Positions 19,272 to 28,849 are shown, numbered from the stretch's first letter. The stretch is 64,000 nucleotides of DNA from Enterobacter sp. RHBSTW-00175 (GCF_013927005.1 NZ_CP055930.1:4526001-4590000); one strand, 5' to 3'. Program-made: numbers and translations. The notes: generated by a model from the letters alone, not told the origin.

Positions 19272-19657
19272 GTTGGAGTCATTACCGGTTGTTCCAATGC
19301 TAAGGTCAGGGAAAAGTATGGTGATGGCCAATTTTATCCGTAATGATTACGATTTAAATATTTGGATCAGACTGGCAAAAATAAAAGCAGCCTACAGGAT
19401 GTCAGTAGTATCAGCACTTTATAAGTATGAGTTTGATGGCCGTATTAGCACTGAGTTTGATGGTCAACGGAAAAACTATAATGATATCCAGGAAATGCTG
19501 GACAAGATATTATCGAATGTGCCAATAGATAAAGTAAATACCAGTTATACCCCAGAGCGTGCGGCAATATCTTCACTGGTGACAACGGCAGGCCTTAATC
19601 AGTTATATGGTGTGACTGCAACACCCTATATGGGGAATGTAAAGTGAGGATGCCATC

Positions 19658-20134
19658 ATGAACATGAACCGCCGATGCTTTTTACTATCATCGTTCTCCT
19701 GTCTGTTTCTGACGTTATATCCACGGTTGTCCTTCGCCGGGTGTACGCAAGGAGATGATGTTAAGAACTTTAACGCGAATAAGACCGTGCCCTCCCATTC
19801 AGAAGGCATGGTGGCGGTTATCGTGAACTGGTATAACTCGACCGTCGTTGTACCCTTGTTAATCTCGGCTGCGGTTATTATGTCAAGTAATCCTCTGATT
19901 CATCCGGACTCCGGGACTAAAACTGCCCAGGACAGCGCGAATACCGATGTATCTGAAGCACAGCAACGTGCTGTGTTGTCAGATCTCATCGATAAAGCGA
20001 TGACGGCAGCTTCGCCGAGCGATTTTTTCCCATCCGAGCATGGTAGTTTCGCTCAGGGCGGTGGCGGGTTCAACGGTGGTATTGGCGGCGGGGGCGGAAG
20101 TCATTTGACGGATAAGCCATTCAAAGGAGATTAA
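19658..20134 (+). CDS. Hypothetical exported protein with glycine-rich C-terminus
   Basis: 158 residues. N-terminal signal sequence with basic start, hydrophobic core CLFLTLYPRLSF and an AGC end that could be read as a weak lipobox. A second hydrophobic segment VVVPLLISAAVIM lies near residues 63-75. The C-terminus is a flexible glycine run (QGGGGFNGGIGGGGG). I do not recognise it. It sits directly behind the IS1-interrupted gene, with which it may share an operon. Confidence 0.6.
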   Translation: MNMNRRCFLLSSFSCLFLTLYPRLSFAGCTQGDDVKNFNANKTVPSHSEGMVAVIVNWYNSTVVVPLLISAAVIMSSNPLIHPDSGTKTAQDSANTDVSEAQQRAVLSDLIDKAMTAASPSDFFPSEHGSFAQGGGGFNGGIGGGGGSHLTDKPFKGD

Positions 20135-20179
20135 CCCGTTACCGGTGTTAATCCCCGCAGGCGACAGGGCGTAAAACAC

Positions 20180-20761
20180 TCAGGCTGACAGCCAGCGTTG
20201 CGCATCCGCTTTCATTTTTGTTTCCAGTTCGCTGCCCCTGGTGGCAAATACGCGCCCGAGTGGGAATCCGCTCTGTTCCAGTAAATACGCCAGTGCTGCA
20301 TATTCCCGGGGGTACTTTTCGGCAGTACGCCGATCAATTTCAACCGGGCCCAGCGGGAAGGTAAACGTACCCATGTCATAAATACTCTGACGGCGGAACA
20401 GCTTCCAGACACCTTCTCTTTTTTCCGCCAGATCATAAAAACGATTGTGGCATTCACAGCCGATATTCAGCTTTACGTTTTCCGCGATGATGATGGCATT
20501 CGTTTCAAGGATGGCTTTATCTCCGTTAGCATTAAAGGTCACCGCGGGAGAGGCGATAAGGTGCTTGGTCCGTAAATCCGATGTGCCCATACGCATTGAA
20601 CCCTTCACAAAATCGCTTCCCAGCCCTTCAAACCAGGTGATTTCAATCGTGCCGTCGGGATGGAACAATTCATTTAGCTGCTCCCATTCGCCCAGATCCC
20701 GGTGCATCCAGCCGTTCATCAGGTCATTAAGTTGCTGGCGGTCATTTTGTTGATTACGCAT
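20180..20761 (-). CDS. SnoaL/NTF2-like family protein
   Basis: 193 residues, starting at the ATG preceded by AGGAG (20761). The N-terminal LNDLMNGWMHRDLGEWEQLN and HPDGTIEITW pattern is typical of the cone-shaped NTF2/SnoaL fold used by small-molecule isomerases, cyclases and dehydratases. The catalytic identity cannot be read from sequence. It is divergent from a LysR regulator gene 109 bases away, which probably controls it. Confidence 0.7.
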   Translation of the reverse strand: MRNQQNDRQQLNDLMNGWMHRDLGEWEQLNELFHPDGTIEITWFEGLGSDFVKGSMRMGTSDLRTKHLIASPAVTFNANGDKAILETNAIIIAENVKLNIGCECHNRFYDLAEKREGVWKLFRRQSIYDMGTFTFPLGPVEIDRRTAEKYPREYAALAYLLEQSGFPLGRVFATRGSELETKMKADAQRWLSA

Positions 20762-20870
20762 GGTCGTTGCTCCTGTTGTTTGACGGGGTTCAGTTTGCCG
20801 TCTGATAAAGCTAAAATGAAATATATAGATATTACCGATCAATCAATTTTAGTTATTGATGGGGTTCAGT

Positions 20871-21740
20871 ATGGAATTACGTCACCTGCGCTATTTTCTG
20901 GCCGTCGCTGAAGAGGGGCATTTTGGCCGCGCCGCGGAACGACTCAACATTGTGCAACCCGCGTTGAGTATGCAGATAAAGGCCCTTGAAACCGAGCTGG
21001 GGGGCGCTCTTTTTATTCGCACCAGCCGCCGGGTTGAGCTTACCGAGGCGGGCGTGCTGTTACTCACTGAAGCCAGACGAACGCTTGAGCAGGCAGAACA
21101 TACCCGGCTCACCGTTGAGCGCGCCATGCGTGGGGAAACGGGGCGGGTCAGGGTAGGGTTTGCCGGTAATGCTATCTTTAGCGGGAAGTTGATAGCGGAC
21201 CTGCGTCTATTTCATCAACGCTTTCCTGATGCAGAGCTGATGATTCAGGAAGTTGGCCCGCAGGAGCAGGTCGATGCCATTCTTGCCGGGCATCTGGACA
21301 TTGGTTATACCCCGGCGCACAGCAATATCGCAGGGCCGGACATTGCCGTCAGGCGCATTGGCGACTGGGAAATCCTGGTCGCACTGACTGAGGAAAGTCC
21401 TCTCGCACAGTATGCAGACTTAACGATAGAGATGCTTGCCGGGCAACCTCTTGTTTTATATGACGCGCACGATACCCATGAACATCTGTTTATCATGCTG
21501 ACGCAACGGCTTGGGGAGCAGTGTCATATTGCCTACCGCTCCGGCAGTACGCTGAGTATTCTGGCGATGGCGGCTACCGGGCTGGGTCTGGCGTTAATCC
21601 CGGCCCCGTTGCAACAGGTACATATTCCAGGGCTGGTCTATCGTCGGCTGAATGAGCCGGATTTAACCGCCAATCTGGTGATTATCAGCCGGGAAAAAGA
21701 ACCCAGCGAAGCGGTAAAAGCCTATCTCAGGCTGGTATAA
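20871..21740 (+). CDS. LysR-family transcriptional regulator
   Basis: 289 residues. Winged helix at the N-terminus (HLRYFLAVAEEGHFGRAAER, QPALSMQIKALE) and a periplasmic-binding-type effector domain. I start at ATG 20871 since MELRHLRYF is the usual LysR opening; upstream ATGs add only a few residues. It is divergent from the NTF2-like gene and followed 84 bases later by an MDR oxidoreductase gene on the same strand; both are likely targets. Confidence 0.9.
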   Translation: MELRHLRYFLAVAEEGHFGRAAERLNIVQPALSMQIKALETELGGALFIRTSRRVELTEAGVLLLTEARRTLEQAEHTRLTVERAMRGETGRVRVGFAGNAIFSGKLIADLRLFHQRFPDAELMIQEVGPQEQVDAILAGHLDIGYTPAHSNIAGPDIAVRRIGDWEILVALTEESPLAQYADLTIEMLAGQPLVLYDAHDTHEHLFIMLTQRLGEQCHIAYRSGSTLSILAMAATGLGLALIPAPLQQVHIPGLVYRRLNEPDLTANLVIISREKEPSEAVKAYLRLV

Positions 21741-21824
21741 AAGGGGCGCACTAAAGGGTGTGCATTTGCTGACGCAGCTTCTGGCGGCGTATCAGCCGGT
21801 CTGATTCTGTTCGGTGAGAAAGTC

Positions 21825-22772
21825 ATGAATAACCTCGCTCTCTGGTATCGCCGTTTTGGCGAACCTGCGTCCGTCCTGCAACCTGAAATCACTGTACCTG
21901 GCGTGCTAAAACCGGGGGCGCTGCGGGTGCGTATGCGCTATTCCCCGGTCAATGCCTCCGATCTTATCCCCATTACCGGTGCCTATCGTCACCGCACGCC
22001 ATTACCGGCTGTAGCGGGTTATGAAGGGGTGGGAGAGGTGACAGAAGCGCCCGCTGCGTTCGCGCATCTTCTGGGCAAGCGCGTGCTGCCGCTGCGGGGG
22101 CAAGGCACCTGGCAGCAGTATGTTGATTGTCCGGCGGAATATGCGATCCCGGTGCCGGAAGAGGTTCACTCGCACCTTGCCGCGCGGGCATACATTAACC
22201 CGCTGGCCGCCAGGATGATGCTAAACCTCTATCCGCCGCAGGGGAAACGGGTGCTGCTAACGGCCGCAGGTTCGGATTGCGCTATTTTGCTCGGGCAGTG
22301 GGCGCGCAGTGCCGGGGCTAAAGAGGTATACGGAATTCACCGCTCGCCTGTTCATGGCGAACGGCTGGCTGCGATGGGCATTATCCCGATAGATCAAGGT
22401 AATACGGCGATGGTGACCGCCGTCGCCGCGCGTGCGGACGTGGTGTACGATGCCACGGGCGGCAGCCTGGCAGAAACCCTTCTGAGCCTGATGCCCGAAG
22501 AAGGAATATTTGTCTGTTATGGCCTGCTTAGCGGGCAAACGTTCCGGCAGCAACGGGCCTTTCCACGTGTGGAGTGGTTCCATATTCGCAATTACCTGGA
22601 TGCGCTGAGCGTGGCGGCGTGGCAGACGGAATTCCGGCACATCTGGCCGATGCTGTGTGCAAGCCAGTACAGAAACGTCACGGTTTATCCGCTGACACAG
22701 TGGCAGGCGGCGTTACAGTACTACCGCCAGGCCGGGAGAGTCAGTAAGCCGCTGCTGGATATGAACCTGTAA
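21825..22772 (+). CDS. Zinc-independent MDR-family alcohol dehydrogenase / quinone oxidoreductase
   Basis: 315 residues. GroES-like N-terminal domain with YSPVNASDLIPI and AGYEGVGEV, then a Rossmann NAD(P)-binding domain starting near VLLTAAGSDCAILLGQWA. The structural and catalytic zinc cysteines of classic alcohol dehydrogenases are absent, so a quinone/enoyl reductase-type activity is more likely. The physiological substrate is unknown. Follows the LysR gene and ends at a hairpin shared with convergent tqsA. Confidence 0.8.
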   Translation: MNNLALWYRRFGEPASVLQPEITVPGVLKPGALRVRMRYSPVNASDLIPITGAYRHRTPLPAVAGYEGVGEVTEAPAAFAHLLGKRVLPLRGQGTWQQYVDCPAEYAIPVPEEVHSHLAARAYINPLAARMMLNLYPPQGKRVLLTAAGSDCAILLGQWARSAGAKEVYGIHRSPVHGERLAAMGIIPIDQGNTAMVTAVAARADVVYDATGGSLAETLLSLMPEEGIFVCYGLLSGQTFRQQRAFPRVEWFHIRNYLDALSVAAWQTEFRHIWPMLCASQYRNVTVYPLTQWQAALQYYRQAGRVSKPLLDMNL

Positions 22773-22791
22773 GCCCCTGACAGGCAGGGGC
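22773..22791. terminator. Hairpin between convergent MDR gene and tqsA
   Basis: GCCCCTG (22773-22779) pairs with CAGGGGC (22785-22791) with a 5-base loop, starting right after the upstream stop codon and 5 bases from the tqsA stop. There is no clear T-tract, so it is a candidate bidirectional terminator. Confidence 0.5.
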
Positions 22792-22796
22792 CACAC

Positions 22797-23831
22797 TTAC
22801 TTATGGCTCATGTCGCTGAGCAAAATGGCGATGCTTTGCCCACCCGCCGTTTGCTCCAGACCAATTTTCACAATGATGGTCAGCGGCACGGAAAGCAACA
22901 TACCGACCGGGCCGAGCAGCCAGCCCCAGAAAATCAGGGACAAAAACACCACCAGAGTGGAAAGCCCAAGCCCGCGTCCCATCATTCGCGGCTCCAGGAT
23001 GTTGCCGAAGACCAGGTTAATCACCAGATAGGCCGCCAGTAAAATGAGTGCATCGTAAAACCCGCTGAAGACCAGCACCTGAAGGATGGGCGGAATAGCC
23101 GCCAGCACCGAGCCGATATTGGGAATATAGTTAAGCGCAAAGGCCAGCAGCCCCCATACGAACGCAAAACGGACATCCAGCGCGACGAGCATCCCCCAGA
23201 CAACCAGCCCCGTGACCAGGCTAATGGCTGTTTTCAGCACCAGATAGCGCGAAACGCTATCCAGCGCGCGTTGAATCGCACCCATGCCTTCCACAGGACG
23301 AGTCATTATCTGTTGCAGCTTTGCCGGCAGTTGCGGCACTTCAAGCAGCATGAAGACCACCGTTAAAAACAGCAGGAAAATAGACGTCATAGCATTCGAA
23401 AGCTGTGCCAGCAGGCTGGTGACAAGGGTCATGGCAGCATTGGGATCGATATACTTCAGCAGCTCCTCAACCGACACCTCAATACCCGCACGTTGCAGCC
23501 AGGGCTCAATTTGCAGCAGCGGGATCACCAGCGATGAACGATATTTAGGCAGCGTACGTGCCAGCTCGTTCAGGGAGGTTCCCAGATACGCCACCAACAG
23601 CACCATGGCGACAATGATGATGCCAATCAGAAGCGTAATGGCCAGCACGCGAGGTATGCGGAGACGGACCATGCGCTGAACCAGCGGGTTGAGTATCACG
23701 GCAATAAAAAGCGCGAGAATAAAGGGCACAATGATGTCCGCCGCAAAACGGACGCCCGTCAGAATGATCACCAACATGCCCAGCATGATGACAATTTTAA
23801 GCCCGTTCAGGGTAATGATGGGTTTAGCCAT
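22797..23831 (-). CDS. tqsA: AI-2 exporter TqsA (AI-2E family)
   Basis: 344 residues, identical in length to E. coli TqsA (YdgG) and collinear throughout, from [20 protein letters not shown] to the [11 protein letters not shown] end. Multiple membrane helices and the family motif [18 protein letters not shown] are present. In E. coli it exports the quorum signal autoinducer 2 and influences biofilm and motility. It is divergent from mdtJI as in E. coli. Confidence 0.95.
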   Translation of the reverse strand: MAKPIITLNGLKIVIMLGMLVIILTGVRFAADIIVPFILALFIAVILNPLVQRMVRLRIPRVLAITLLIGIIIVAMVLLVAYLGTSLNELARTLPKYRSSLVIPLLQIEPWLQRAGIEVSVEELLKYIDPNAAMTLVTSLLAQLSNAMTSIFLLFLTVVFMLLEVPQLPAKLQQIMTRPVEGMGAIQRALDSVSRYLVLKTAISLVTGLVVWGMLVALDVRFAFVWGLLAFALNYIPNIGSVLAAIPPILQVLVFSGFYDALILLAAYLVINLVFGNILEPRMMGRGLGLSTLVVFLSLIFWGWLLGPVGMLLSVPLTIIVKIGLEQTAGGQSIAILLSDMSHK

Positions 23832-24254
23832 GGAGATTCCTGAAATAATTCTTTTATTTATAATAGATGCGAATGCCGTTTCAATAAACTAACCGAGGTC
23901 AAACAGGGTGGGTAAAGAATTGAAAAGACTTTGAGTAAATTCCTGGCTTATGGTACAAATCAGGCGTGTTCAACTACCGAGGACAATTTTCATCCGCAAA
24001 GACGAGAAGCAAGATCGCGGATAATTGTGATTTTATGGACAATTTGTTCAGGACGTACATTTCAAAAAACACCGCTGTATTTTCTACCTCCTTCTGCCTT
24101 CTGTCTGGTGAGCAACACTGGCGCACCGCGCTATAGTCACGTCTTCTGCCTGAGCTGGCGCTATGCGCTTAGCTATCTGATTTAATTTCATATTTTTTTG
24201 GTTTGCCGTCTGAGGCGAGCCACGATGGATTATATTCTCAAGCAGGAGAAGAAC
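23832..24254. other. Divergent tqsA-mdtJ intergenic region
   Basis: 423 bases with no supported gene; a stop-free stretch at 23931-24185 lacks a ribosome site and coding character. The mdtJ side contains AT-rich blocks suitable for H-NS, which is known to repress mdtJI in E. coli. AGGAGA lies just before the mdtJ start. Confidence 0.6.
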
Positions 24255-24617
24255 ATGTTTTACTGGATTTTATTAGCTCTGGCTATCGTCGCTGAAATTA
24301 CCGGCACCTTGTCTATGAAATGGGCAAGTGTCAGTGATGGCAACACTGGCTTTATTTTAATGCTGGTGATGATTTCACTTTCCTATATTTTCCTGTCCTT
24401 TGCGGTAAAGAAAATTGCGCTGGGTGTGGCCTATGCATTGTGGGAAGGTGTCGGTATTTTGTTGATTACGCTGTTCAGCGTCATGTTATTTGACGAAGCA
24501 TTATCAACCATGAAAATTGCCGGACTGACGACCCTGGTTGCCGGGATTGTGCTGATTAAATCGGGTACACGTAAACCGACAAAACAGCTGAAGGAGAAGA
24601 CCCATGCAGCAGTTTGA
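24255..24617 (+). CDS. mdtJ: Spermidine export protein MdtJ (SMR family)
   Basis: 120 residues with four membrane helices and the conserved Glu in [16 protein letters not shown]. coli MdtJ works only with MdtI and exports spermidine and bile salts. The start at 24255 has a strong AGGAGA; an upstream ATG at 24198 would add residues absent from the family. Its 3' end overlaps mdtI by 14 bases, supporting obligate co-expression. Confidence 0.95.
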   Translation: MFYWILLALAIVAEITGTLSMKWASVSDGNTGFILMLVMISLSYIFLSFAVKKIALGVAYALWEGVGILLITLFSVMLFDEALSTMKIAGLTTLVAGIVLIKSGTRKPTKQLKEKTHAAV

Positions 24618-24933
24618 ATGGATCCACGCGGCCTGGCTGGCGTTCGCCATTGTGCTGGAAATTGCGGCCAACGTCTTTCTGAAGTTCTCCGATGGTTTTC
24701 GCCGTAAATTTTACGGCCTGATGTCCATTGCCGCTGTGCTGGGCGCGTTCAGTGCGCTGTCGCAGGCGGTAAAAGGTATCGATTTGTCAGTGGCCTATGC
24801 GTTGTGGGGCGGATTTGGTATCGCCGCAACGCTTGCCGCTGGCTGGATCCTTTTCGGCCAGCGTTTAAATAACAAAGGCTGGATAGGGCTGGTGCTATTG
24901 TTATTAGGTATGGTGATGATAAAACTCGCCTGA
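24604..24933 (+). CDS. mdtI: Spermidine export protein MdtI (SMR family)
   Basis: 109 residues, the exact E. coli length, with four membrane helices and the SMR Glu in [18 protein letters not shown]. It is the partner of MdtJ in a heteromeric proton-driven exporter of the inner membrane. The ribosome site GGAGAAG lies inside the end of mdtJ. Confidence 0.95.
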   Translation: MQQFEWIHAAWLAFAIVLEIAANVFLKFSDGFRRKFYGLMSIAAVLGAFSALSQAVKGIDLSVAYALWGGFGIAATLAAGWILFGQRLNNKGWIGLVLLLLGMVMIKLA

Positions 24934-25017
24934 CACGAATACAGCCAGTTTTTACAGGCAGCGAAATCCGTTGCCTGTATTACTCTTAGAAAAGCATAAC
25001 TTTGAAGAGGATGGCCG

Positions 25018-27180
25018 ATGTATCTCACCTTAAGCTGGCGCAATATCCCCACGGCAAAAACGCTGTTCGTCATGATATTCATGGCGGGGATCGGCTTAAT
25101 TGTGTCTGTTATCGCGTTGCTTTACCTGTCTCTTCATCTTATCAGTACCAAAACCAATGAAATTGATGAACACCGCACCGCGCTATCGGTTCAGGGGGCG
25201 ATCCAGACATCTGTTAATCGTGTCTCTTCGCTGGTGATTGATAATGCCGTCTGGGACGACGCCGTACGTGAGCTTTATAGCCCTAAACTGGATACCGAAT
25301 GGCTGTATAAAACCTGGGGCGCTGGTTTTAAAATCAATAATCTTTACGATGGTACATTTGTACTGGATGAACATTTCAATGTGCTGTGGGGATCATTTCA
25401 GAGCCAACCTTTTACGGAAAAGAATCTTTCGTTTTTTGGTTCAGGCCTGAAAGCGTTGATTGATAAGCACAGCAGCGCATTAGCCAAAGACAAGAATATT
25501 TACGCCGGGATCACCCGCACACGTAACGGCGTGGCGTTTATTGGTATCGGGCTTGTTCGCCCGATGGTAGGGCCGCTCCAGATTAGCGGCGATACGCGCC
25601 GTTATCTGGTCATTACCCGCCATCTTAATTCCCAGATTTTGTCCGATCTGGGTGCCACGTTTCAGATAGACCGTCTCAATTATACGCCCAATAAGATCAA
25701 CGATATGAGTATGCCGCTCAACAGTTCGGCCGGGGAGCTTCTGGGCTATCTCAACTGGCAGGCGCGTCTTCCGGGGGCGCAGGCGGCGATAGCGGCCTCG
25801 TCAGACATCACGCAAATCGTGGTCCTGGCGGCTGCCCTGATCTTGCTGTTTATTCTTGTGAGTAGCGTGGGGCTGTATAAGCTTGCCAGGGGGGAAAGTC
25901 AGGCCCGGCTGGTGGCGCGAACGGACTGGCTAAGCCACTTACCCAACCGACGCGCGTTGATAGAAGCGCTGGATAAGGTCAGCCTGCGCGGCGATATTGA
26001 CGTGAAAAGCGTGGTATTCATCGATCTTGATGGCTTTAAGGATGTGAACGATATCTATGGCCACAGCGTCGGTGACGACTTAATCATCGCCATTGCAAAA
26101 ACACTGCGTGAACGGGTCCCGCCTGGCGGGATGCTGGCGCGTATGGGGGGTGATGAGTTTGCCATGACCATAGGTGGCGATCGCTCGGAGGCGCAGGCGT
26201 CAGCCTTTGCCGGGGCGGTGCTCGACTTCCTCAATAGCCCGATTCGCCTGGGGGAGCGCACGATTCATATCAGCGCCAGCATCGGAATTGCCAGTGGAAC
26301 CTTAATTGAGTGCACCAGCTCTGAGCTGTTCCGTCGGGCCGATATTGCCATGTATCACGCCAAAATGACCGGAAAAGGGCGGGTTACACACTACGATGCA
26401 GAGCTCAACAGCGTGCGGGAACGGCAGCTGGCACTTGAAAACCAGATTCGTAGCGGTCTTGAACGTGATGAGTTTGAGGTCTGGTATCAGCCGATTATTG
26501 ATGCGCGTAGCCAGAAAATGACCAGCGTCGAAGCACTTGTACGCTGGCCGCGCCGCCCGGAAGGGGAACTTGGCCCGGACACCTTTATTACAATTGCTGA
26601 AACCAGTGGCCTGATTTATAAGCTCGGTCAGTTTGTCCTGCACCGGGCCTGTAGCGATCTGGAGCCTTTTGGTGATTTAAAACTATCCGTTAATATCTCT
26701 CCGGCGCAGTTCCGCGACCCTGAGTTTGAAGATAAGGTCGCCAACGTGCTGGATATCACCCATTTCCCGGCGAACAGACTCCAGCTTGAAGTGACGGAAA
26801 CCTATGTTCTGGAAAACCCGGAGCGTGCACGTTCAGCGATAGTTAACCTGAAAGCGCTGGGTACGGCGGTTGCGCTGGATGATTTTGGCACGGGCTATTC
26901 AAGCATCGGCTATCTGCGCCGATTCAATTTCGACACCATCAAAATAGACAAATCGCTGGCCGGGCTGGTGGATAACGACGAACAGGCCGCCGCGCTGGTG
27001 AGTGGCACGGTGCGCATCGCTAACGCGCTGGGGATGGCAGTGGTGGCGGAAGGGGTGGAAAACGAAAAACAGATGAAACTCTTACGGCTGGCAGGCTGCG
27101 ATCAGTTGCAGGGATTCTGGTTCAGCCAGCCGATGCCGATTGAGGCAATTATTGAGTTACGTCAGGTCAGACAGTGCTGA
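25018..27180 (+). CDS. CHASE4-GGDEF-EAL bifunctional c-di-GMP enzyme
   Basis: 720 residues: membrane helix (about 15-45), periplasmic CHASE4-type sensor (about 50-245, with DNAVWDDAVRELYS), second helix (about 258-285), GGDEF domain with intact GGDEF near residue 378, and EAL domain with EALVRW near 504, DDFGTGYSS and KIDKSL. Both active sites look complete, so it could make and degrade c-di-GMP; the balance cannot be read. There is no DxLT or RxxD inhibitory site I can identify with certainty. It sits between mdtI and ydgD, where E. coli has no such gene, so it is a lineage-specific insertion into the conserved block. Confidence 0.92.
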   Translation: MYLTLSWRNIPTAKTLFVMIFMAGIGLIVSVIALLYLSLHLISTKTNEIDEHRTALSVQGAIQTSVNRVSSLVIDNAVWDDAVRELYSPKLDTEWLYKTWGAGFKINNLYDGTFVLDEHFNVLWGSFQSQPFTEKNLSFFGSGLKALIDKHSSALAKDKNIYAGITRTRNGVAFIGIGLVRPMVGPLQISGDTRRYLVITRHLNSQILSDLGATFQIDRLNYTPNKINDMSMPLNSSAGELLGYLNWQARLPGAQAAIAASSDITQIVVLAAALILLFILVSSVGLYKLARGESQARLVARTDWLSHLPNRRALIEALDKVSLRGDIDVKSVVFIDLDGFKDVNDIYGHSVGDDLIIAIAKTLRERVPPGGMLARMGGDEFAMTIGGDRSEAQASAFAGAVLDFLNSPIRLGERTIHISASIGIASGTLIECTSSELFRRADIAMYHAKMTGKGRVTHYDAELNSVRERQLALENQIRSGLERDEFEVWYQPIIDARSQKMTSVEALVRWPRRPEGELGPDTFITIAETSGLIYKLGQFVLHRACSDLEPFGDLKLSVNISPAQFRDPEFEDKVANVLDITHFPANRLQLEVTETYVLENPERARSAIVNLKALGTAVALDDFGTGYSSIGYLRRFNFDTIKIDKSLAGLVDNDEQAAALVSGTVRIANALGMAVVAEGVENEKQMKLLRLAGCDQLQGFWFSQPMPIEAIIELRQVRQC

Positions 27181-27181
27181 C

Positions 27182-28003
27182 CTACTGCTGCGCCAGCGCT
27201 TCGAGTCTGTCGCGAAAACCGGTAACGGACAACGCGCGGTTATCGGCACGCCATCTGTCTTTAGCGGCAGGCGCAGAGCTTTGAACGCCAATCAGCTGCC
27301 AGCCGTTGTCTGTTTTCAGCATCAGCGGCGAACCGCTATCACCCGGTAAGGTATCGCACTGATGTGACAACACGCTGTTTTGCGCCCAGCCCGTGACAAT
27401 ACAATCTGCATGGGTGTAAAGCGAATCCAGGTGATCAACCGGGTAACCCGATTGTGTCACTTTGCGGTCAGCGGCCTTCAGCGCGGCAGTCAGTGCGGCT
27501 TTGTCACCGTCAAACAGCGGCAGTGGCGTAATGCCTGACGGCGGGTAACGTAACACCACCAGACCAAAATCCCAGGACGCCGCAGCTGGCGGCACAATCC
27601 ATCCATCACCATCCGGTTTCAGGCGTTTGCCCAGCGACGGGTCGACCCGGCCTTCAATTCCGTGGATCTCATATCGCCACACCCCTTTTTGCGACACAAA
27701 GCGCAACGCAACGGCTTTATCCGGTTTGCCGTTTGGCGGTGTTAACAGGCAGTGGCCTGCGGTCAGTGCAAGCTGAGGGGTAATTAAGGTGGCAGTACAT
27801 AAGTTGCCGCTGGCGGTTTCCAGCTGGCCAATAGCATCCCACGGGGGCTGAGTAGGGTTGGTAACACGCGTACGATCGTCATGACCAAAAAAAAGCGTCT
27901 TTACATCTTTGGCGCTCATGGTGTCATCGCCACCATCATCCGCATGTGAAAAGCCAGAAAAAAGAGTAAACGTTCCCAGTAACAACACTACAGATTTACG
28001 CAT
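27182..28003 (-). CDS. ydgD: Trypsin-like periplasmic serine protease YdgD
   Basis: 273 residues with a signal peptide (residues 1-21, ending FSHA). The catalytic triad is visible: His in LTAGHCLL, Asp in [10 protein letters not shown], Ser in GDSGSPLM. Position next to ydgU/asr and mdtI matches E. coli. Its substrate is unknown. It ends one base from the GGDEF-EAL gene stop (convergent, no room for a separate terminator). Confidence 0.92.
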   Translation of the reverse strand: MRKSVVLLLGTFTLFSGFSHADDGGDDTMSAKDVKTLFFGHDDRTRVTNPTQPPWDAIGQLETASGNLCTATLITPQLALTAGHCLLTPPNGKPDKAVALRFVSQKGVWRYEIHGIEGRVDPSLGKRLKPDGDGWIVPPAAASWDFGLVVLRYPPSGITPLPLFDGDKAALTAALKAADRKVTQSGYPVDHLDSLYTHADCIVTGWAQNSVLSHQCDTLPGDSGSPLMLKTDNGWQLIGVQSSAPAAKDRWRADNRALSVTGFRDRLEALAQQ

Positions 28004-28105
28004 ATCACACTCTGGTGGGGGTAATTATGATTATTAAAAGTGAACCCTATGAAAATACTATAGACGGGACGGCGTTAAAGTGGGAGTAAAATCAGCGTGC
28101 TACAT

Positions 28106-28189
28106 TCAGGAAAGATAAAAGTGGCTTGCGATGAGCGCGCATAAAATAAGCAGAATAAGAATGAGCTCAAACCGATAGCGTCGCAGCAT
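28106..28189 (-). CDS. ydgU: Tiny membrane protein YdgU
   Basis: 27-codon gene too short for ordinary gene calling. ATG at 28189 is preceded by GGAGGG, an excellent ribosome site. The product is a single membrane helix: basic start MLRRYRFE, hydrophobic LILILLILCALIA, end SHFYLS. It matches E. coli YdgU, located at the same place downstream of asr. A terminator lies between it and asr, so its expression may depend on partial readthrough from the acid-induced promoter. Confidence 0.88.
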   Translation of the reverse strand: MLRRYRFELILILLILCALIASHFYLS

Positions 28190-28202
28190 ACGCCCTCCGG
28201 AT

Positions 28203-28238
28203 AAAAAAACGGCGCTGTACCTTTCCGGTTCAGCGCCG
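28203..28238 (-). terminator. Intrinsic terminator after asr
   Basis: On the minus strand CGGCGCTG and CAGCGCCG (28231-28238 and 28210-28217) form an 8-bp GC stem followed by seven T residues (28203-28209). A second small hairpin (28249-28264) lies just before it. It separates asr from ydgU. Confidence 0.85.
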
Positions 28239-28280
28239 GTTTACCAACGTGCCCCGAAGGGCACGGTTAAGCTTGTACTC

Positions 28281-28745
28281 TTACGCAGCTGGCTGTGCAG
28301 CTGGTTTAGCAGCTTCGTGTTTTACTGCTTTTTTGTGGTGCTTTTTAGCAGCCTGAGCTTTCTGCTCTACAGCCGGTTTAGCGGCTTTCTTGTGGTGCTT
28401 TTTAGCAGCCTGAGCTTTCTGCTCTACAGCTGGTTTAGCGGCTTTTTTGTGGTGCTTTTTAGCAGCCTGAGCTTTCTGCTCTACAGCTGGCTTAGCGGCT
28501 TTTTTGTGGTGTTTTTTAGCAGCCTGCGCTTTCTGTTCAGTTGGCGCTGCGGTTGCCGGAGCTGCTGCTTCTTTTTTCACAGCTGCTTTATGATGTTTCT
28601 TGTGGTGAACCGCTTTTGCTGGCGCTGCGGTGGTAGTTGCAGCTGGAGCAGCAGCTGGTGCAGGAGTTGCAGTAGTTTCAGCAGCAAATGCAGCAGAAGA
28701 CAGACCCATAGCAGCGGCAACAACCAGAGCTAATACTTTATTCAT
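28281..28745 (-). CDS. asr: Acid shock protein Asr
   Basis: 154 residues: signal peptide (1-21, ending AFA) and a Lys/Ala/His-rich, intrinsically disordered body. The start at 28745 has GAGGG at proper spacing; the ATG two codons earlier is too close. The body holds tandem 19-residue units [19 protein letters not shown]. In E. coli Asr is strongly induced by acid through RstAB, is processed in the periplasm and helps protect proteins at low pH. An RstA box lies upstream. It is longer than E. coli Asr (102) because of extra repeats. Confidence 0.95.
   Translation of the reverse strand: MNKVLALVVAAAMGLSSAAFAAETTATPAPAAAPAATTTAAPAKAVHHKKHHKAAVKKEAAAPATAAPTEQKAQAAKKHHKKAAKPAVEQKAQAAKKHHKKAAKPAVEQKAQAAKKHHKKAAKPAVEQKAQAAKKHHKKAVKHEAAKPAAQPAA
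28311..28538 (-). repeat. 57-bp tandem coding repeats in asr
   Basis: Three full 57-bp units and one diverged copy encode the 19-residue [19 protein letters not shown]. The near identity of the units at DNA level makes copy-number change by slippage or recombination likely. Confidence 0.9.
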
Positions 28746-28849
28746 TCTCATACCCTCGAATTTGGCTTTTCATTTAACCCCACTGCGGGGCCGTTGAAAG
28801 AACTATATCCCTGTAAACCCGAGGTTTCCGTGAGTGATTGGTATCGGCG

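Larger units (their letters stand above)
18519..19286 (+). mobile_element. IS1: IS1, complete (768 bp) with 9-bp target duplication
   Basis: Begins GGTGATGCTGCC and ends GAGTCATTACC, exactly 768 bases. Flanked on both sides by GGTTGTTCC (18510-18518 and 19287-19295), a perfect 9-bp duplication. Carries insA and the overlapping insB frame. Undamaged ends and duplication point to a recent insertion. Confidence 0.98.
18265..19647 (+). pseudogene. Putative exported protein gene interrupted by IS1
   Basis: The 5' part (18265-18518) encodes a short hydrophobic N-terminus, WLFLLCATLFL, and about 70 further residues. The 3' part (19296-19647) continues in the same frame after one 9-bp target copy is removed: ...FITQVVP / MLRSGKSM.... 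The restored protein would be about 200 residues. It has no family I recognise. It precedes another small exported-protein gene by 10 bases, so the two probably formed an operon. Low GC compared with flanks suggests acquired DNA. Confidence 0.75.

Noticed and set aside
23931..24185. 84-codon ORF between tqsA and mdtJ
   Set aside because: No ribosome site, no recognisable family, atypical composition; it lies in the regulatory region.
28311..28538. CRISPR-like repeat array
   Set aside because: The repeats are 57-bp contiguous coding units without spacers inside the asr reading frame.
28317..28733. Plus-strand ORF rich in Phe, Leu and Ser across asr
   Set aside because: It is the antisense of the Lys/Ala/His-rich asr repeats, an artefact of their codon pattern.
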